Both the position numbers and the translations under genes were made by a program. 64,000 nucleotides of DNA, from the NCBI GenBank assembly GCA_900239685.1, contig OENT01000657.1:23913-87912 (forward strand), written 5' to 3'. This DNA comes from Rotaria macrura (Eukaryota; Rotifera; Eurotatoria; Philodinida; Philodinidae). This document shows, one piece after another, positions 1 through 12,800 of this stretch (position 1 is its first letter; each line of letters starts with the position of its first letter). Below the pieces are notes generated by a model. It was not told where the DNA came from, made no database searches, and saw only the letters and a list, made by a program, of their open reading frames with translations.

Positions 1-2795
1 GTAACGAAAATTAATTGCGTAAGTGTAGTCGACCAATGTGAAACAATAAGAATATAGTACAACCAACACTCGGAGCGAACAGAGATATCATAAACAAAAT
101 CACGATAAATCTTGAATGATTGTCAAATATGCCAATTGTTGTATGATCAATGTTGGTTATCTCGGTGCTGTTCAAGTTCAAAGGTGCCATCGTCTGATGT
201 TGATGATGTCAATGTGTACCAAGATTAAGAGAGAACAAAACGAACAATCTTGATAACATGCTACTTTTCTTCGCCACATACATTATAAAACAGAAACTAT
301 TTGCTCTTTTGATTAAACTTCCGAAGAGAAATGTGAATTCATGCATAGCTGTGAAACATCATAAAATGCATTATGTTTACCGAAGTAGAATATTTTCATG
401 ACGACAAAAATTCTTTAAATCGAACATAATAATTATGATTCTTTTGAAAATCTAAGATGAATAGAAGAATGATGGTATAAAAGAAATTATGTTCTTTTCG
501 CCACAAAATTTTGGTTCAATTGTCTGTTGTCAAATCAGAATATTAATTCAGCTATATTTTCAAGGTCTATTTTAGTGTCCATAAGTCATTTTGCTAAGCA
601 TTTTCATATACTTCTACAACGTTATATCATTTTTGTGCTGTCAGATGTTACTAAATTATTGATTGAATGAAAAGAATTTTTTTCTCTCTTTCCACTTCGT
701 TCACAAGTTACCAAACAGTTTATTAATGCTTCATATTTTTCCTAGAATCTTTTTCTTTTATTATTTCTTCTTTTTTCTTTGTTACTAGGCTTTAATAGAT
801 CTTCTTTTGCATACATAAAATATGATGGTGCAACAGCTTGTCACATAAAATTTATTTTAAACTAAATGTAATCAACGAGCATATATTGTAGTATTAATAT
901 AAAATAACAATAGAACGCGCTCGATTTATTACTAACAAATAGTCAAAGATTTGTAAAGAAAAACCGAATGTCATGGCATCATGTGGAGTCTTGCTTTCAT
1001 ATTTCTTTCAGTTAAGTAACAAGAAACATGATGGTTAGTGACATCTACAAAAGAAAATCATCATTGAAAATATCGCTTATAAAGTTCGTTTCTTGAAATA
1101 AAGAATAAAGCTGACCGATTAATATTCTCGTATAAAAAAAACAAAGTTTCTAAATGGTCAAAGTTGTTTCATTGGTTATAACATGACATCTAGTACATGA
1201 TGATAATGGCCGTTATTGACCCAAATTTTTGCGGCTTTTACCCATTTATTGAATTCTTACGTTCTGTATTATATATCTTTCTGTTCCAAAGCTTTCCGCT
1301 GCCATGAAATGAACCTTTTCCGTTTGTGAACTTTTGATGCATCTATTGAATCAATCATTTCTATTGAAAGATTGTCGCTGTTCAAAAAAAAAAAGTAACC
1401 TCAAGTGTGTATTGTTTTTTATTTACAAATTCTCAAGATGATTTTTTTCTTGATCCATCATTTTATTACGAACTCATGTAAAGTATATTCACAATATTCT
1501 AATACAGATAATCATAGCTTATGCACGTTATTCTTTTACAAAATATCAACATATTCTCGTCTATACAGTGATACGTTGATTGATTGATTGATAAATTGCC
1601 AAAACGAGAATGAGAGCAATTGTCGTCACTAATAAATATATCATTTTTGATTTTCTCCGTCTTCTTCTGTTCTGTGTTGAATTTCACAGATCAACCTGGG
1701 TATCCGTCTACTTTTCTTTTTTTTTTTCGTCTGTTCTTTTTCTAACCACTACTACTACCACCACCATCATCATCATCATAGCCAAAAGATAATCGCTTCT
1801 TTATGTTCCGTTTATTCTATAGGCAAATGTATATGTGCATGTTCGTTCTTTTCTTCTGTCTCTCTCCCGCTCTCGTCTCTGTACTGTTTGTTCACATCGC
1901 TGCCGTTGATGACCTCGCCTTGACTGATACTGGATATATGTAAAAAAAAATAGTTATACATACATAGTACTGCCCGGAATACTCGTGTCTATGTATTTAT
2001 GTTCCTCTTATGAATGTAATTATTTTCGAAATTTTCTAGACTTGTACCAAAAAAGAAAAAGAGTATTGCTCAAAGATTTTTTTCTTCTTCATCGTCTTCA
2101 TAGCATCTGTTGCGTGTCACAATTGCGATTTATGTTTTTTTTTGTCTCATTCATACACAGTACAACTGAACTCTACAGGATGATGACAAATAGAAACAAG
2201 CTGCACGTAAGAAGAATCAATATTAGAGATCATTTTTCATCATCAGTAAGATGACGACATGGATTGTATTCCTTTTATTTCTACTAAGGTGATACTTTAT
2301 TTTTCTTTTCAATAGAACATAGTATCAATGAGTAAGCACAGTGAACAGATCGATTGTGTTGATATTGAGATTTACTAGGATATTTTTTTTTCATAAGTTT
2401 TTCAAATAAGTCAAAAGTGAGTATAAAAGCGCAAAAGAAAATAAGATATGAAATTCGATTTGATTATTCTATTACTTTTATAAATTAGTTTGTGTTGTTA
2501 TTTTCATTCTTAGGTAGAAAACTTCTTTTTTTTCCTTAAATTTCTTGAGCGAAGTTTTTTTTTCTCGAGGCTAAATAAATACTTAATAATAGATCTTACG
2601 CATTTGCTTGCCTCTTCACAAAAGTTTATGTTTGTCCTTGCAGATTTTCAAAATGCTCTTTCCAACGAGAAAGTACTATTCGTTATGAATGATTTTTTTT
2701 TCTATTCGATATGAATTCAATAGCTTTGATCAAAGCAATTTTATTCATCAAAAGAATAGACTCATATTTATTTGAGTGTGTATGTTTTATTTTAG
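1..2795. other. Intergenic, no gene recognised
   Basis: I read both strands and see no run of codons bounded by plausible splice sites. The stretch is AT-rich with short low-complexity tracts, including a CAT/ACC-type microsatellite near 1745-1780 and poly-T/poly-A runs. The last bases (around 2781-2795) form a pyrimidine-rich acceptor ending in AG, five bases before the first ATG of the head-only adducin gene. An upstream 5' UTR exon or a spliced-leader acceptor is therefore likely, but no first exon is identifiable. Confidence 0.5.
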
Positions 2796-2800
2796 ATAAT

Positions 2801-5770
2801 ATGCCAGGTGAAGGTGATAATCAATCGACAATAAATGGTAAATAAAAATATTGAATTCGATCTTAAATAAATACTGACATGTAGATACTGTAGTGTTGTG
2901 TATACTAGTAATAATAATACTAGTAGAATATTACCTATTCGAATGATATTCTTTGGCATTGATATGAATGAAATAGGAAAGGTTATAGCCTACTCTATAC
3001 TATTTTGTTTATTGAGTGAACATTATGAGATTAACACGTATCCTTTTCCTATTGTTTGTCGAACGATGTCAAAACATGTTTCTCTTTTTGTTGGATATCC
3101 GTGAATAAATCTCAGTTAGTTCAATTGAATCGGTTCTTTTGTTTTGTTTTCTTTTCTTATTGACTATTTTTAAATGTTTAGAACGTTCTTCAGCAATACT
3201 CTTGAATTCACCTGAATTTCATAAGGAATTAACAAATTTATTAATCAATGAAGGAAATACAGAACCACTTGAAACACTTTCAAATTTGCTTTTGCCAATA
3301 ACGAAACTTGACGCAACAGCATGTAAAAGTATAAATTGATAATGTTGTCTTCGAGATTCAAATAAAAAATGAATGAACATTTTCTTAGGTCCTGTTTGGC
3401 CTGTTAACGACATACGGGGTATTGATAGTCGTTCATATGCTAAAAATGAACGTTATTTAAGATGTAAATTAGCTTCACTCTATCGTGTTATTGATCTGTA
3501 TGGTTGGAACTATGGTACATGTTATAATCATGTATCGGTAAGATTGAATTTCAATAAATATACATGCATATGTACATGTATGTATCAATATTTGTTTTCT
3601 TGTTGAAGGTCCGTGTTAATAATAGTACAGATCAATTTCTCATAAAACCAATTGGTTTAGCGTTTCATGAAATAACTGGTTCGTCTCTTGTTAAAATTGA
3701 TTCTAATGGTAAGACATAAATAGAAGAGAGAGAGAGAGACAGACAGACAGACAGTGATTGAATTTTTATCGATCTAATTTTAGGTTCAACTATCGATCCT
3801 GGTAGTACAACATTTGGTGTCAATGCACTTAGTTTTTCATTATATTCGTATGTTTATAAACACCGTCCAGATATCAATTGTATAATTCATGTTCAAACAC
3901 CAGCTGTTACAGCTATTTCTGCAATGAAATGTGGTCTTCTATCTTTAAGTCAAGAATCACTGGTTTGCGGTCAAGCAACGACACATACAATTCATATAGA
4001 TTTAACAACGAATCGTTTATCTATCGATGAAAATATTCAACAGTCAACGGCTAAAGTTCTTATACTTCCTAATTATGGAATGTTAGCATGTGGTACAACA
4101 GTAGAAGAAGCATGGCATATAACATTTAATCTCATATTAGCATGTGAGGCACAGTTACGAGCTGTTTCAATGGGTATGGATAACTTAATTTTGCCATCGG
4201 AATCTGCATCGAAACAGGTAAATATTGTTTTTGTTTATTTATATTTTTGATAATTGAATATTAGCAAATAAATGTCTTCTGTTTGATTTAGGTTACAAAT
4301 ACAGTTGGTAGAGGTGGTGGTGGAGTTAATACAACGGATACTAAATGGGCTATCGGTGAACTTGAATGGTCAACATTAATGATTGTCTTAGACAGAGCTG
4401 TATGTTTATACTTAAAAGCATTATTTATAATTAAGATACTATGTTGTTTCGAGATTGAGAAGATATACATACATTTTTTGTAAAGCTCTTTATCTATTAG
4501 ATAGAAGAAGTATAAAAAAAGGATTAAAATTTATACTTGGAACGTGTTATATATAATTGAATAAGAAGTTTCAAAACGAAGGGATGTAAACTGAATAACT
4601 TCATCAAAGATTCGACAATGTTTCTTACGTAATTCACCGTATTCTTTACTAATCATATTGCGAGAGACGAATTGTCTGAATCATACTTTGACCTTTAGAT
4701 GTCAAGTTCTATGTCGATTACTGAAAGTTGCAGGTTGCAAGCTATTCAACTTACAAACATATTAAAACTAGATATAGATAACGCCTTAATCCTAACGTCT
4801 TTACATTCAGACCATCAACCTGCATGACAACACAAGAACAAATGTTATGCTATAAATAGTCTATTTTTTAACATGAAAGCTAAGTTTAATAAGTTCAAAT
4901 ACATTGTTTCATTTCTCAATAGACGATTGGATATATATATGTACGTATAAGAAAAATAAGTACCAACAATTGATCAAAACAAAATAGAATTTCTTTCCAA
5001 GTCTAATCAATCATGTTTATGTAATCGAATCTATGATAACAAACAATACTAGACAGAAGAATTCTTTGCATTACAAACCCGTTCTATACTTCCAAAATAA
5101 CTCTGAAACTTATGTTATCTTTTATATAATAACAGACGTGATAAATAGAAATTTGCTTATCACACATTAAGTGCTACTTTTGTTTTCTTTGACATTATCC
5201 ATAGGATAAAAAAAACCGGTAAATGCATGTGCGCACTCGTTCACATGTATTGGAGTTTATAAATCAAACATCATCTGCTGTGTTAAATAAACATTTTCCG
5301 TACAACTTCCTGACAGTATACATGATGACTATCCGTAATCTGAATTTTCATTAGAAATTTTTTTTAACATCCCAAAGCGATCGATCGCTTTTCTTTTATT
5401 AAGACCATATTCAGGGTGACATGCAATGACGCATTGCATAATATCCCGAGCGAGTTCAGTCGTTTGACCTTTTTTCTTTCCAGTGATCAAATTTTTTTAA
5501 TAGTAAACCTATGGTCATCTTTTAGAGTGAAATTCTATATTAGACAATTAAATCCACTTAAGCTTTTACATTGATCTCGATGGGAAACTTGAAAATGTTT
5601 CGTTGTAAATTATTGTCATCTCATTACAAATATCTTTTGAATATATAGATAAACAAACAAGTATTATTAATAATATTGTGGTGTTTTTTTTTCTTGTTCT
5701 TCTATTTCAGGGCTATCACACTGGTTATATTTATCGCGAACCATTAATTCGCTTTATTGATAAACATTAA
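2801..5770 (+). CDS. Head-only adducin paralog (class II aldolase-like fold), 342 aa
   Basis: Seven exons join in one frame: 2801-2837, 3182-3322, 3389-3537, 3609-3708, 3784-4217, 4292-4399 and 5711-5770. The product matches the adducin head: an N-terminal helix segment (ERSSAILLNSPEF), the PVNDIRGIDS...[10 protein letters not shown] block, then the core containing SAMKCGLL, and it stops right after GYHTGYIYREPLIRFIDKH. It therefore lacks the adducin neck and the basic tail that bind spectrin and actin. Aldolase-like positions that the neighbouring full adducin keeps are changed here: HLHTP becomes HVQTP, the YHDYRG block is replaced, and RNHG becomes PNYG. The frame is open and all splice phases agree, so it is probably expressed rather than dead. 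The ATG follows an acceptor (AG at 2794-2795) by five bases, and the same AG-ATAAT context precedes the full adducin. Role unknown; it might act as a partial dimerisation partner (inference). Confidence 0.82.
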
Positions 5771-6076
5771 TATGAAATTGATTAAACATGTATTTTCCCT
5801 TCTCATCTCTTTTTTTTTTGTTTGCTTTTGGTTGTTTGATTTTCTTTTTTTTTTTCGGATATGTTTATCTCTATTATTAATAACTTGCTTTGTCATTCAA
5901 TGCACAAAGTCATACGACTTAATATTTATATGCTAAACCCTTTCACATATCCTGTTTGATGAGACGAAAAAACGCACGAACATGAAGAAGAAAAAAAAAT
6001 ATATACATACAGGTCTATATATTTTTTTTTAGATAATTCTCTTTTCTTTAAAAAAAAAACTAAATTAACTAAAACT
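5771..6076. other. Spacer between the two adducin genes
   Basis: About 300 bases of poly-T and poly-A rich sequence. A strong pyrimidine tract with AG at 6031-6032 is followed by a 44-base leader up to the ATG at 6077. This fits a 5' UTR splice acceptor or trans-splice site for the full adducin gene. No coding sequence is seen. Confidence 0.5.
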
Positions 6077-6780
6077 ATGCCGACAGCTACCAATGGTACA
6101 CATGTTCAATCACCAAGTAAAAATCAATCCTACCATCAAGATGATAATGAAGATGAATATCGTCGAGAACTCGAACGACCAGCTGATGTTGTTGAAGATA
6201 TGCGTCAAATGGGTCAACGACAACGTGTTAGAACAATATTAAATTCGAAAGAATTTCGTGATGAACTTGAAGCTATTATAACTGATGCATTAAAACATGG
6301 ACCACATCCAGCATCAATAATTGCATTGCAACAAATATCAGAATTATTATTACCACATACATCACGTTGGACAACAGTATCATCATTATCACGTGCTGGT
6401 GGTTCAGTTATTGTACCTATTAATGATATACGCGGTGTAGATTCACAAGGTTATTCGAAAAGTGAACGTCTACTTCGATGTAAATTAGCATCACTCTATC
6501 GTTTGGTCGATCTATTCGGATGGTCACAAGGCATTTACAATCATATTACGGTTCGTTAGAGTTCGTAGATTTTGTATCAGTAATAATGATCACGTTTTTT
6601 TAAAAATTCGTATTGATGAAGATAGTACATGTTTTCGAAAGAGAAAAATATCGAATCTATCCTATTGACAGATTTGATAGAAGCATGATTGAGTTCTCTT
6701 TGAAGAAGACGATTACATTCGATAGTGTTTTCTAATAAGAAGATGATTTGAATGTAGCGAAAAGTTTTTATCAGTCACGC

Positions 6781-6814
<34 letters not shown>

Positions 6815-9800
6815 AGATTTTTCTCTTCAAAATAAATTTAAATATGTCTAGTAAAATATTTTGTATTCTGTTTTACAGTATGAAATGAGAATTATAAACT
6901 CTAATGCTAACACACGTACACAATATAGAAGGTCATCGAACAGTAATAGATGCTTTGCCTTCATTTATATTCGAGTCTATTTGGTAATGACGTGAATACA
7001 GGAGAATGACAATGCAATTTTTCTATGTAAAATGTCCAATTTGTAAGTAAATGGCTGCTGATCGATGCTTGATAAACATTGGCATGATGCGCGCTCAGTG
7101 TTTTTTTTTATGTAATACATATTGACAAAGTCAAGAGGTGAAATAAAGATGAAGCCTATGAAGAGCTCACTTCAAATTTTATGCTTGTTCTGTCTAGAGA
7201 TACCATGTACAATATTTTCCTTTATTGGATTTGAAGTACTAATGGAATTTTGTTCGACTATCAATGTTTCCGTACAAAGATTCGATCTTAATAGTTGTTA
7301 CTTTTACAGCACAAAAACACGAGAGGAAAAGATATTCGAACAATTTTCTTTTGTAATGATATCATACTATCGATGAAAGATAAGAACAACTTATTGTATG
7401 TCGTACTAAACACTTGAAGAAAATAATTCTATAACTGCTGATATTAGAGAGAAAAAAAATATTCATTGCTTATCAAAACAAAATCGTGGGCTTGTTTTTG
7501 TTTTTTTTTCTAAATAATGCTATGTATGACGACTCATGTATTATTTCTATAATTGCTTGAACATAGAAATAATATGGATAATAATCATGTTAAAAATTAA
7601 AAAAATGTCATGACTAAATTCTTATGTAGCAACTATTTATTCTATTTGACTTTGTTTTTAGGCTCGTGTTAATCAAGAACTTGAACACTTCTTAATAAAT
7701 CCATTTGGATTAATGTATCATGAAGTTACAGGCTCAAGTTTAGTTAAAGTTGATATAGCTGGTATGTGTTAAAAATGATATTGAATTATTCTCATTAATG
7801 TTTTTTATTTGACAGGTAATATCATCGATCCTGGTAGTACAACCTATGGAATAAATCGCGCTGGTTATACACTTCACTCAGCAATACATAAAGCACGGCC
7901 AGATCTTAAATGTATCATACATTTACATACACCCGCTGTGGCTGCTGTATCAGCAATGAAATGTGGCCTTTTACCATTATCACAAGATGCATTGTTTTGT
8001 GGTAAAATTTCCTATCATGATTATCGTGGAATATTAATTGAAGACGATGTTAAGAAACTACTTGTCGAAGATTTAGGTCCAATTAATAAAGTAATGATAT
8101 TACGTAATCATGGTTTTGTTGCATGTGGTGAAACGATTGAAGAAGCATGGAAATTTGCATTTAATGTTATCAATGCTTGTGAAGTACAAGTACGTGCAGC
8201 ACCCATCGGTATTGATCAATTATATTTACCGTCAACTGAACAACAGAAACGAGTAAATATTCAATATGTCAAACATAGACATTGCCAAATAATGAATGAG
8301 TCGGATTATTTTAATTTAATTTTAGATTGCCGATGTACTTCATGGTAATTTGAATGAAGCAACTGGAGATAAGAAGTGGAAAATAGGCGAACTTGAATTT
8401 GAAAGTTTAATGCGTATTTTGGATAATGCCGGTTTTCGTACTGGTTATGTTTATCGTCAACCATTAATACGTACGATTGATAAAACATTGACATTTAAAG
8501 ATGTTGAAGTTCCACCAGCAGCATCATCAGCTACATCATTCGTTGAACAAACACACCCTGAAGCGTAGTAAGTTTTTTTTTTCTTCTATCAAAAAACAAA
8601 ACAATGTTTACTTTTGATTTGATTTGCTCTAGTTCACCAACACGTCAAGCTCAACGAACAACAGAATGGCGAAATTCACCGAATGCATATTTGAAACAAG
8701 AAATTGAAGAAACAGGAACACTGAATCCCAAGAAAGTTACCAAGGTAAAATAAACGTTGAGAAGAAGAAAAAAAATACATTCTCGACACGATCATCCTAT
8801 TTTCATTTGACATGAATCATTAGACAACTACTATTTATTATCTTTGTCGGATCAAGATAGAAACTCTCGATCTTATCTTATTTTAACGATGAAATATTTT
8901 CGATTTAGATAGAATCTATTATGAGTAATAGATTTACTCATATAGTGATCACGTATTGATAAAGAACTATAAAGCCTCGTCGGATCGTTTCTTAGTCTTC
9001 TGTAAAATACCGATTCTATATCAATTACCGAAGCAGATGACTATTCAATGTCAATTAAAGTTACCCTATTAATAGAAGGTACTATGAATTCATTTTTTAG
9101 AAAATTTGACCATTGAGATACTTTATTGTTTTTACAATATACGTCACTTTCTGGATTTCTCTAAAAAAAAGAAAGTTGTATGTTCAAATTTTGAAAATCA
9201 AACTGGTATTCAGAAGAACTTTCAATAACGCACAACGGGATCCTAATTGAATATTGTCTTGGAACTCCTATGGTACGATTGATGACTTTCGAGTGAAGAA
9301 TACAATTCAGGGACTCTTTATCTTAATCAACTGAATTGTTTCAAAATGACGAGATACGTCGTAAGATCATTCTTCCATAATCCGGATAGTTCGTTGATCT
9401 CATACAGAATCCTACGATATTTCTACAAGACAATACTCTATACAACAATTCGAAATATTGAATCTACTACATTATATGTCAATTTATTGTATGTATATCT
9501 TATCCGTTCATTTTATTATTTAGTGGGTACCAGATACAGGTTTAAAACATTCAACACCGATTAAAATCGATACAAAACATCAATTTGCACCGAGTAATAT
9601 GAATCCGAAAGAACTTAAAAATCATCAAAAACAAATAAAAGAAGATCGCTTTAATGAAAAAGTGTCAGCTGGTTATCAATCGAAAATTCTTGAAAATGCT
9701 TCTTGGGAAGATGCATCACAAATGAAAGTAAGTGAATTCAATGTTGACGAAAAGATAAATATCTATTGATTTCTATAATTAAAGGAACCTCATCAATCAC

Positions 9801-12800
9801 CATCAGAAGCTATTGTTATTGTTGGTGCTGCATCAAAAGGTATTATTAAACGTGATCAACAAAACAATGCCATCGTTTACAAAACTTATTATGCACAAAA
9901 TCCATTTGCTCATATCGATAATGATGATCTCGAAAAATACAAACGAGAAGTTGAACAAAATCAAATGCGTGAACAAGGTTCGTTTCAATTCATCTCTATA
10001 AACATATGAATATATTTCTTTTTTGAAAAAATTATTTTATTCATTCAGCATTTAAGAAAAATGCTCTACTTAATGATATTCGACAGGGTATAGCACAATG
10101 CTTAATTGATTTATTTTGACACATCGTTTTCACATATCTTTGTTCTTTGTTCTTTTTTTTTTGTGTTCCGTAGGGAGCAAAAATTTGAAACCGATAACCA
10201 CTAATACAAATAGGGCTGGTGTGCGGTTGACTTCTTTTTTCACTGCTTGAATCTAATAAGCATGTGTTCCTTGTTTTATTTCTCTTACCTGCTTCTAAAT
10301 GAGAATTGAAAAAAAATTCATTTTTAATGAATTACAGAATTATATAAAAACCTTAGATATGACTTATGTGCATACTAGAACAATAATGGGTTTGCTTTTT
10401 AGTTTAGATATAGTCGAATCGATTAGTCATTCGATAATATTTTTACATTAGGACATGAAAAGCAACTGGAAAAGTCGTTTAAATAACCAATGAATTTTAG
10501 AGATTAGTCTATCGTAGAATTCTACAAGACCATGTGAAAATTTGACTTTTGAATATTTTATGGTCGATTTTGCATTGTAATAGTTGTAGATATTTTTGAG
10601 AAATGCAATGAGTGTTTTGCTCTCTTGTGTGCTCGTGTTCTAAAATCGAATTTTCACTTATTGATCTTCTTCAATCTGAAAAAAAAACGAAATCATAGAA
10701 CATGAATTTAAAAACTTTTCAAAGGTATGCATCACATCATTCGTTATTTAGACGACTATTTACATTTTGAGAAGAATCTTTGGTATTCTAAAAAGAACAA
10801 ATTACCATTTATTTTCTCGAATAGAAATCATATGAAAATGTTTTTCATTGTTTATGATGAGAGGATATGAGTCATAATACTTTAGGGCATGTTTTTCAGA
10901 ATTGTTTTTTTCTAAACTAAAACATTTCGTATATCGACTATAGAACAAAATCGTAGAAATAGTTTATTTCTAAGCAGTTAGAAATGTTGTTCGTAAAATT
11001 TCAGTGTAAAAGAACTGAGTTCTTTCTTATTTTTCTACTCAAACTTTATTGTAAATTTACAGTAGAGCATAGAAACTTCTCTTGAGCCTTTATGTTTATA
11101 TCCGTTAACACTCAGATTTTTTTCTAAAAAAACAGTATTTAATTTCCTTAGAAAATATGTCAAGTCTGTACAAGTCATTTGTTTTTTCATCACATGAATT
11201 TTCTAAGGACTCTTTTCAAAGATCGTTACATTTTAAAAATTCATTCAATGTTTACATTGTTAGCATTTATTTTCTTTTCTTGCCTAGTTCTGACATGTGT
11301 CATTTATAAGAGTTTCAAGTTTTGTTTTTATAGCTATAGACGTAGCTCATTAAACTCTACTGGATGCATGAAGCCTTGACTAGACAACAAATCGATGCCT
11401 AGAAATGTTCATTTCTTCGGTAATTTATTCTATATAAAAGATTTTCTATGTTTCACTGCCTCAGGAATAATAGACTGACTTATGTTTTCCGTTTTAATTA
11501 TCGACATAAAAACGATCACCCATGAGGAATTTTTTTTTCTTCATATTGATAATTATCAATGAATATCTATATGTAATATTTGTTAAGCTTTTTAGTGAAA
11601 TCTGTTTTTAAAATCAGATAGAATTGATATTTCTATTTTTAATCCTTGTCATTTCACTAAATCTTTTGTCTAAATAATATGACATGAATTCATTAATCTT
11701 GATTTTACTTGCAAAACAATTTATCAAGGTTAAGAGTTTCAAAAACATGTAACTTATTTAATAAACACAATGATTTCATAGACAAACATGAAAAAATAAC
11801 AGTTTTGTTTTTTTTTCCCCTTGTAATTCGATCGCATTCTCAATCCTGCATTTACTCTTTTATAAGCATGAGCTATGTGCTATTAATAGAATAATAAACT
11901 TCATGATAGACTAATAGAGTTGTTCTTTTCTAGGAAATGATTCTCAATATGATGATCAAATTGATGCTGGAGGTAAGTATTTATAGCAAAAAGCGCCTCT
12001 CTTGTCTCTCTCGCCTTGTCATACACTCATGATTCATTTCAAGAATGAATCAAAAATATATTCATATAAATAGGAAAGTTAACATTTTAAAATATGTAAA
12101 AAACATTAGTTATACAGAGCATGAATCATTGTGTAAGTGCGCCCATTGATTAGAAGATCAGCACTATTTTTTTTTATACCTGTTGTTGTTTCTCGGCAGT
12201 TTTTTTCTTCTTCTCTCGATTCTTCCTCTTACTCATTCTTGTCTGCATTCGATAAAAAACATGTCATTTATATGATTGTCATCTGCTACGACATGCACTG
12301 TTTTATATGATTCATCATTTCAATAATCTGAGTGGCATTCAACGAATTTATCAAGTAAAAAGAAAAATAAAAACACAAAAGCAAGCAAATATATACAAGT
12401 TAAATTAAAGGTAAGAAATCCTTTATTATTATCTCAGACATAATATATTTAAAAAGAGAAAAGAAAATGAATAGCTATAATTCATAATAACAACGATTAA
12501 ATATGAGAATAGTCAAGTATCATTAAGTTTTTCTTTTTTCATATTCAGTCCGCACATAAGCAGTCACAGTAAGTGCCGGTAGTGTGGTCTATTATTGAAA
12601 CATTTAATTCATCGAAACAACAAGATGAATAGGGACTATGGATATTTTAAATACTTCAATCATTGTTACATGAATTTGTAAGAAGAGAAAGAAAAAGAGT
12701 TCTAACTATTGTGTTTATTCGCCTTTAGTTTTGACATAACGGAATGACATATATATATTTTTTTCTTTCTCGTCTTGTTTTTTGCTTTCTTTAGCATGAT

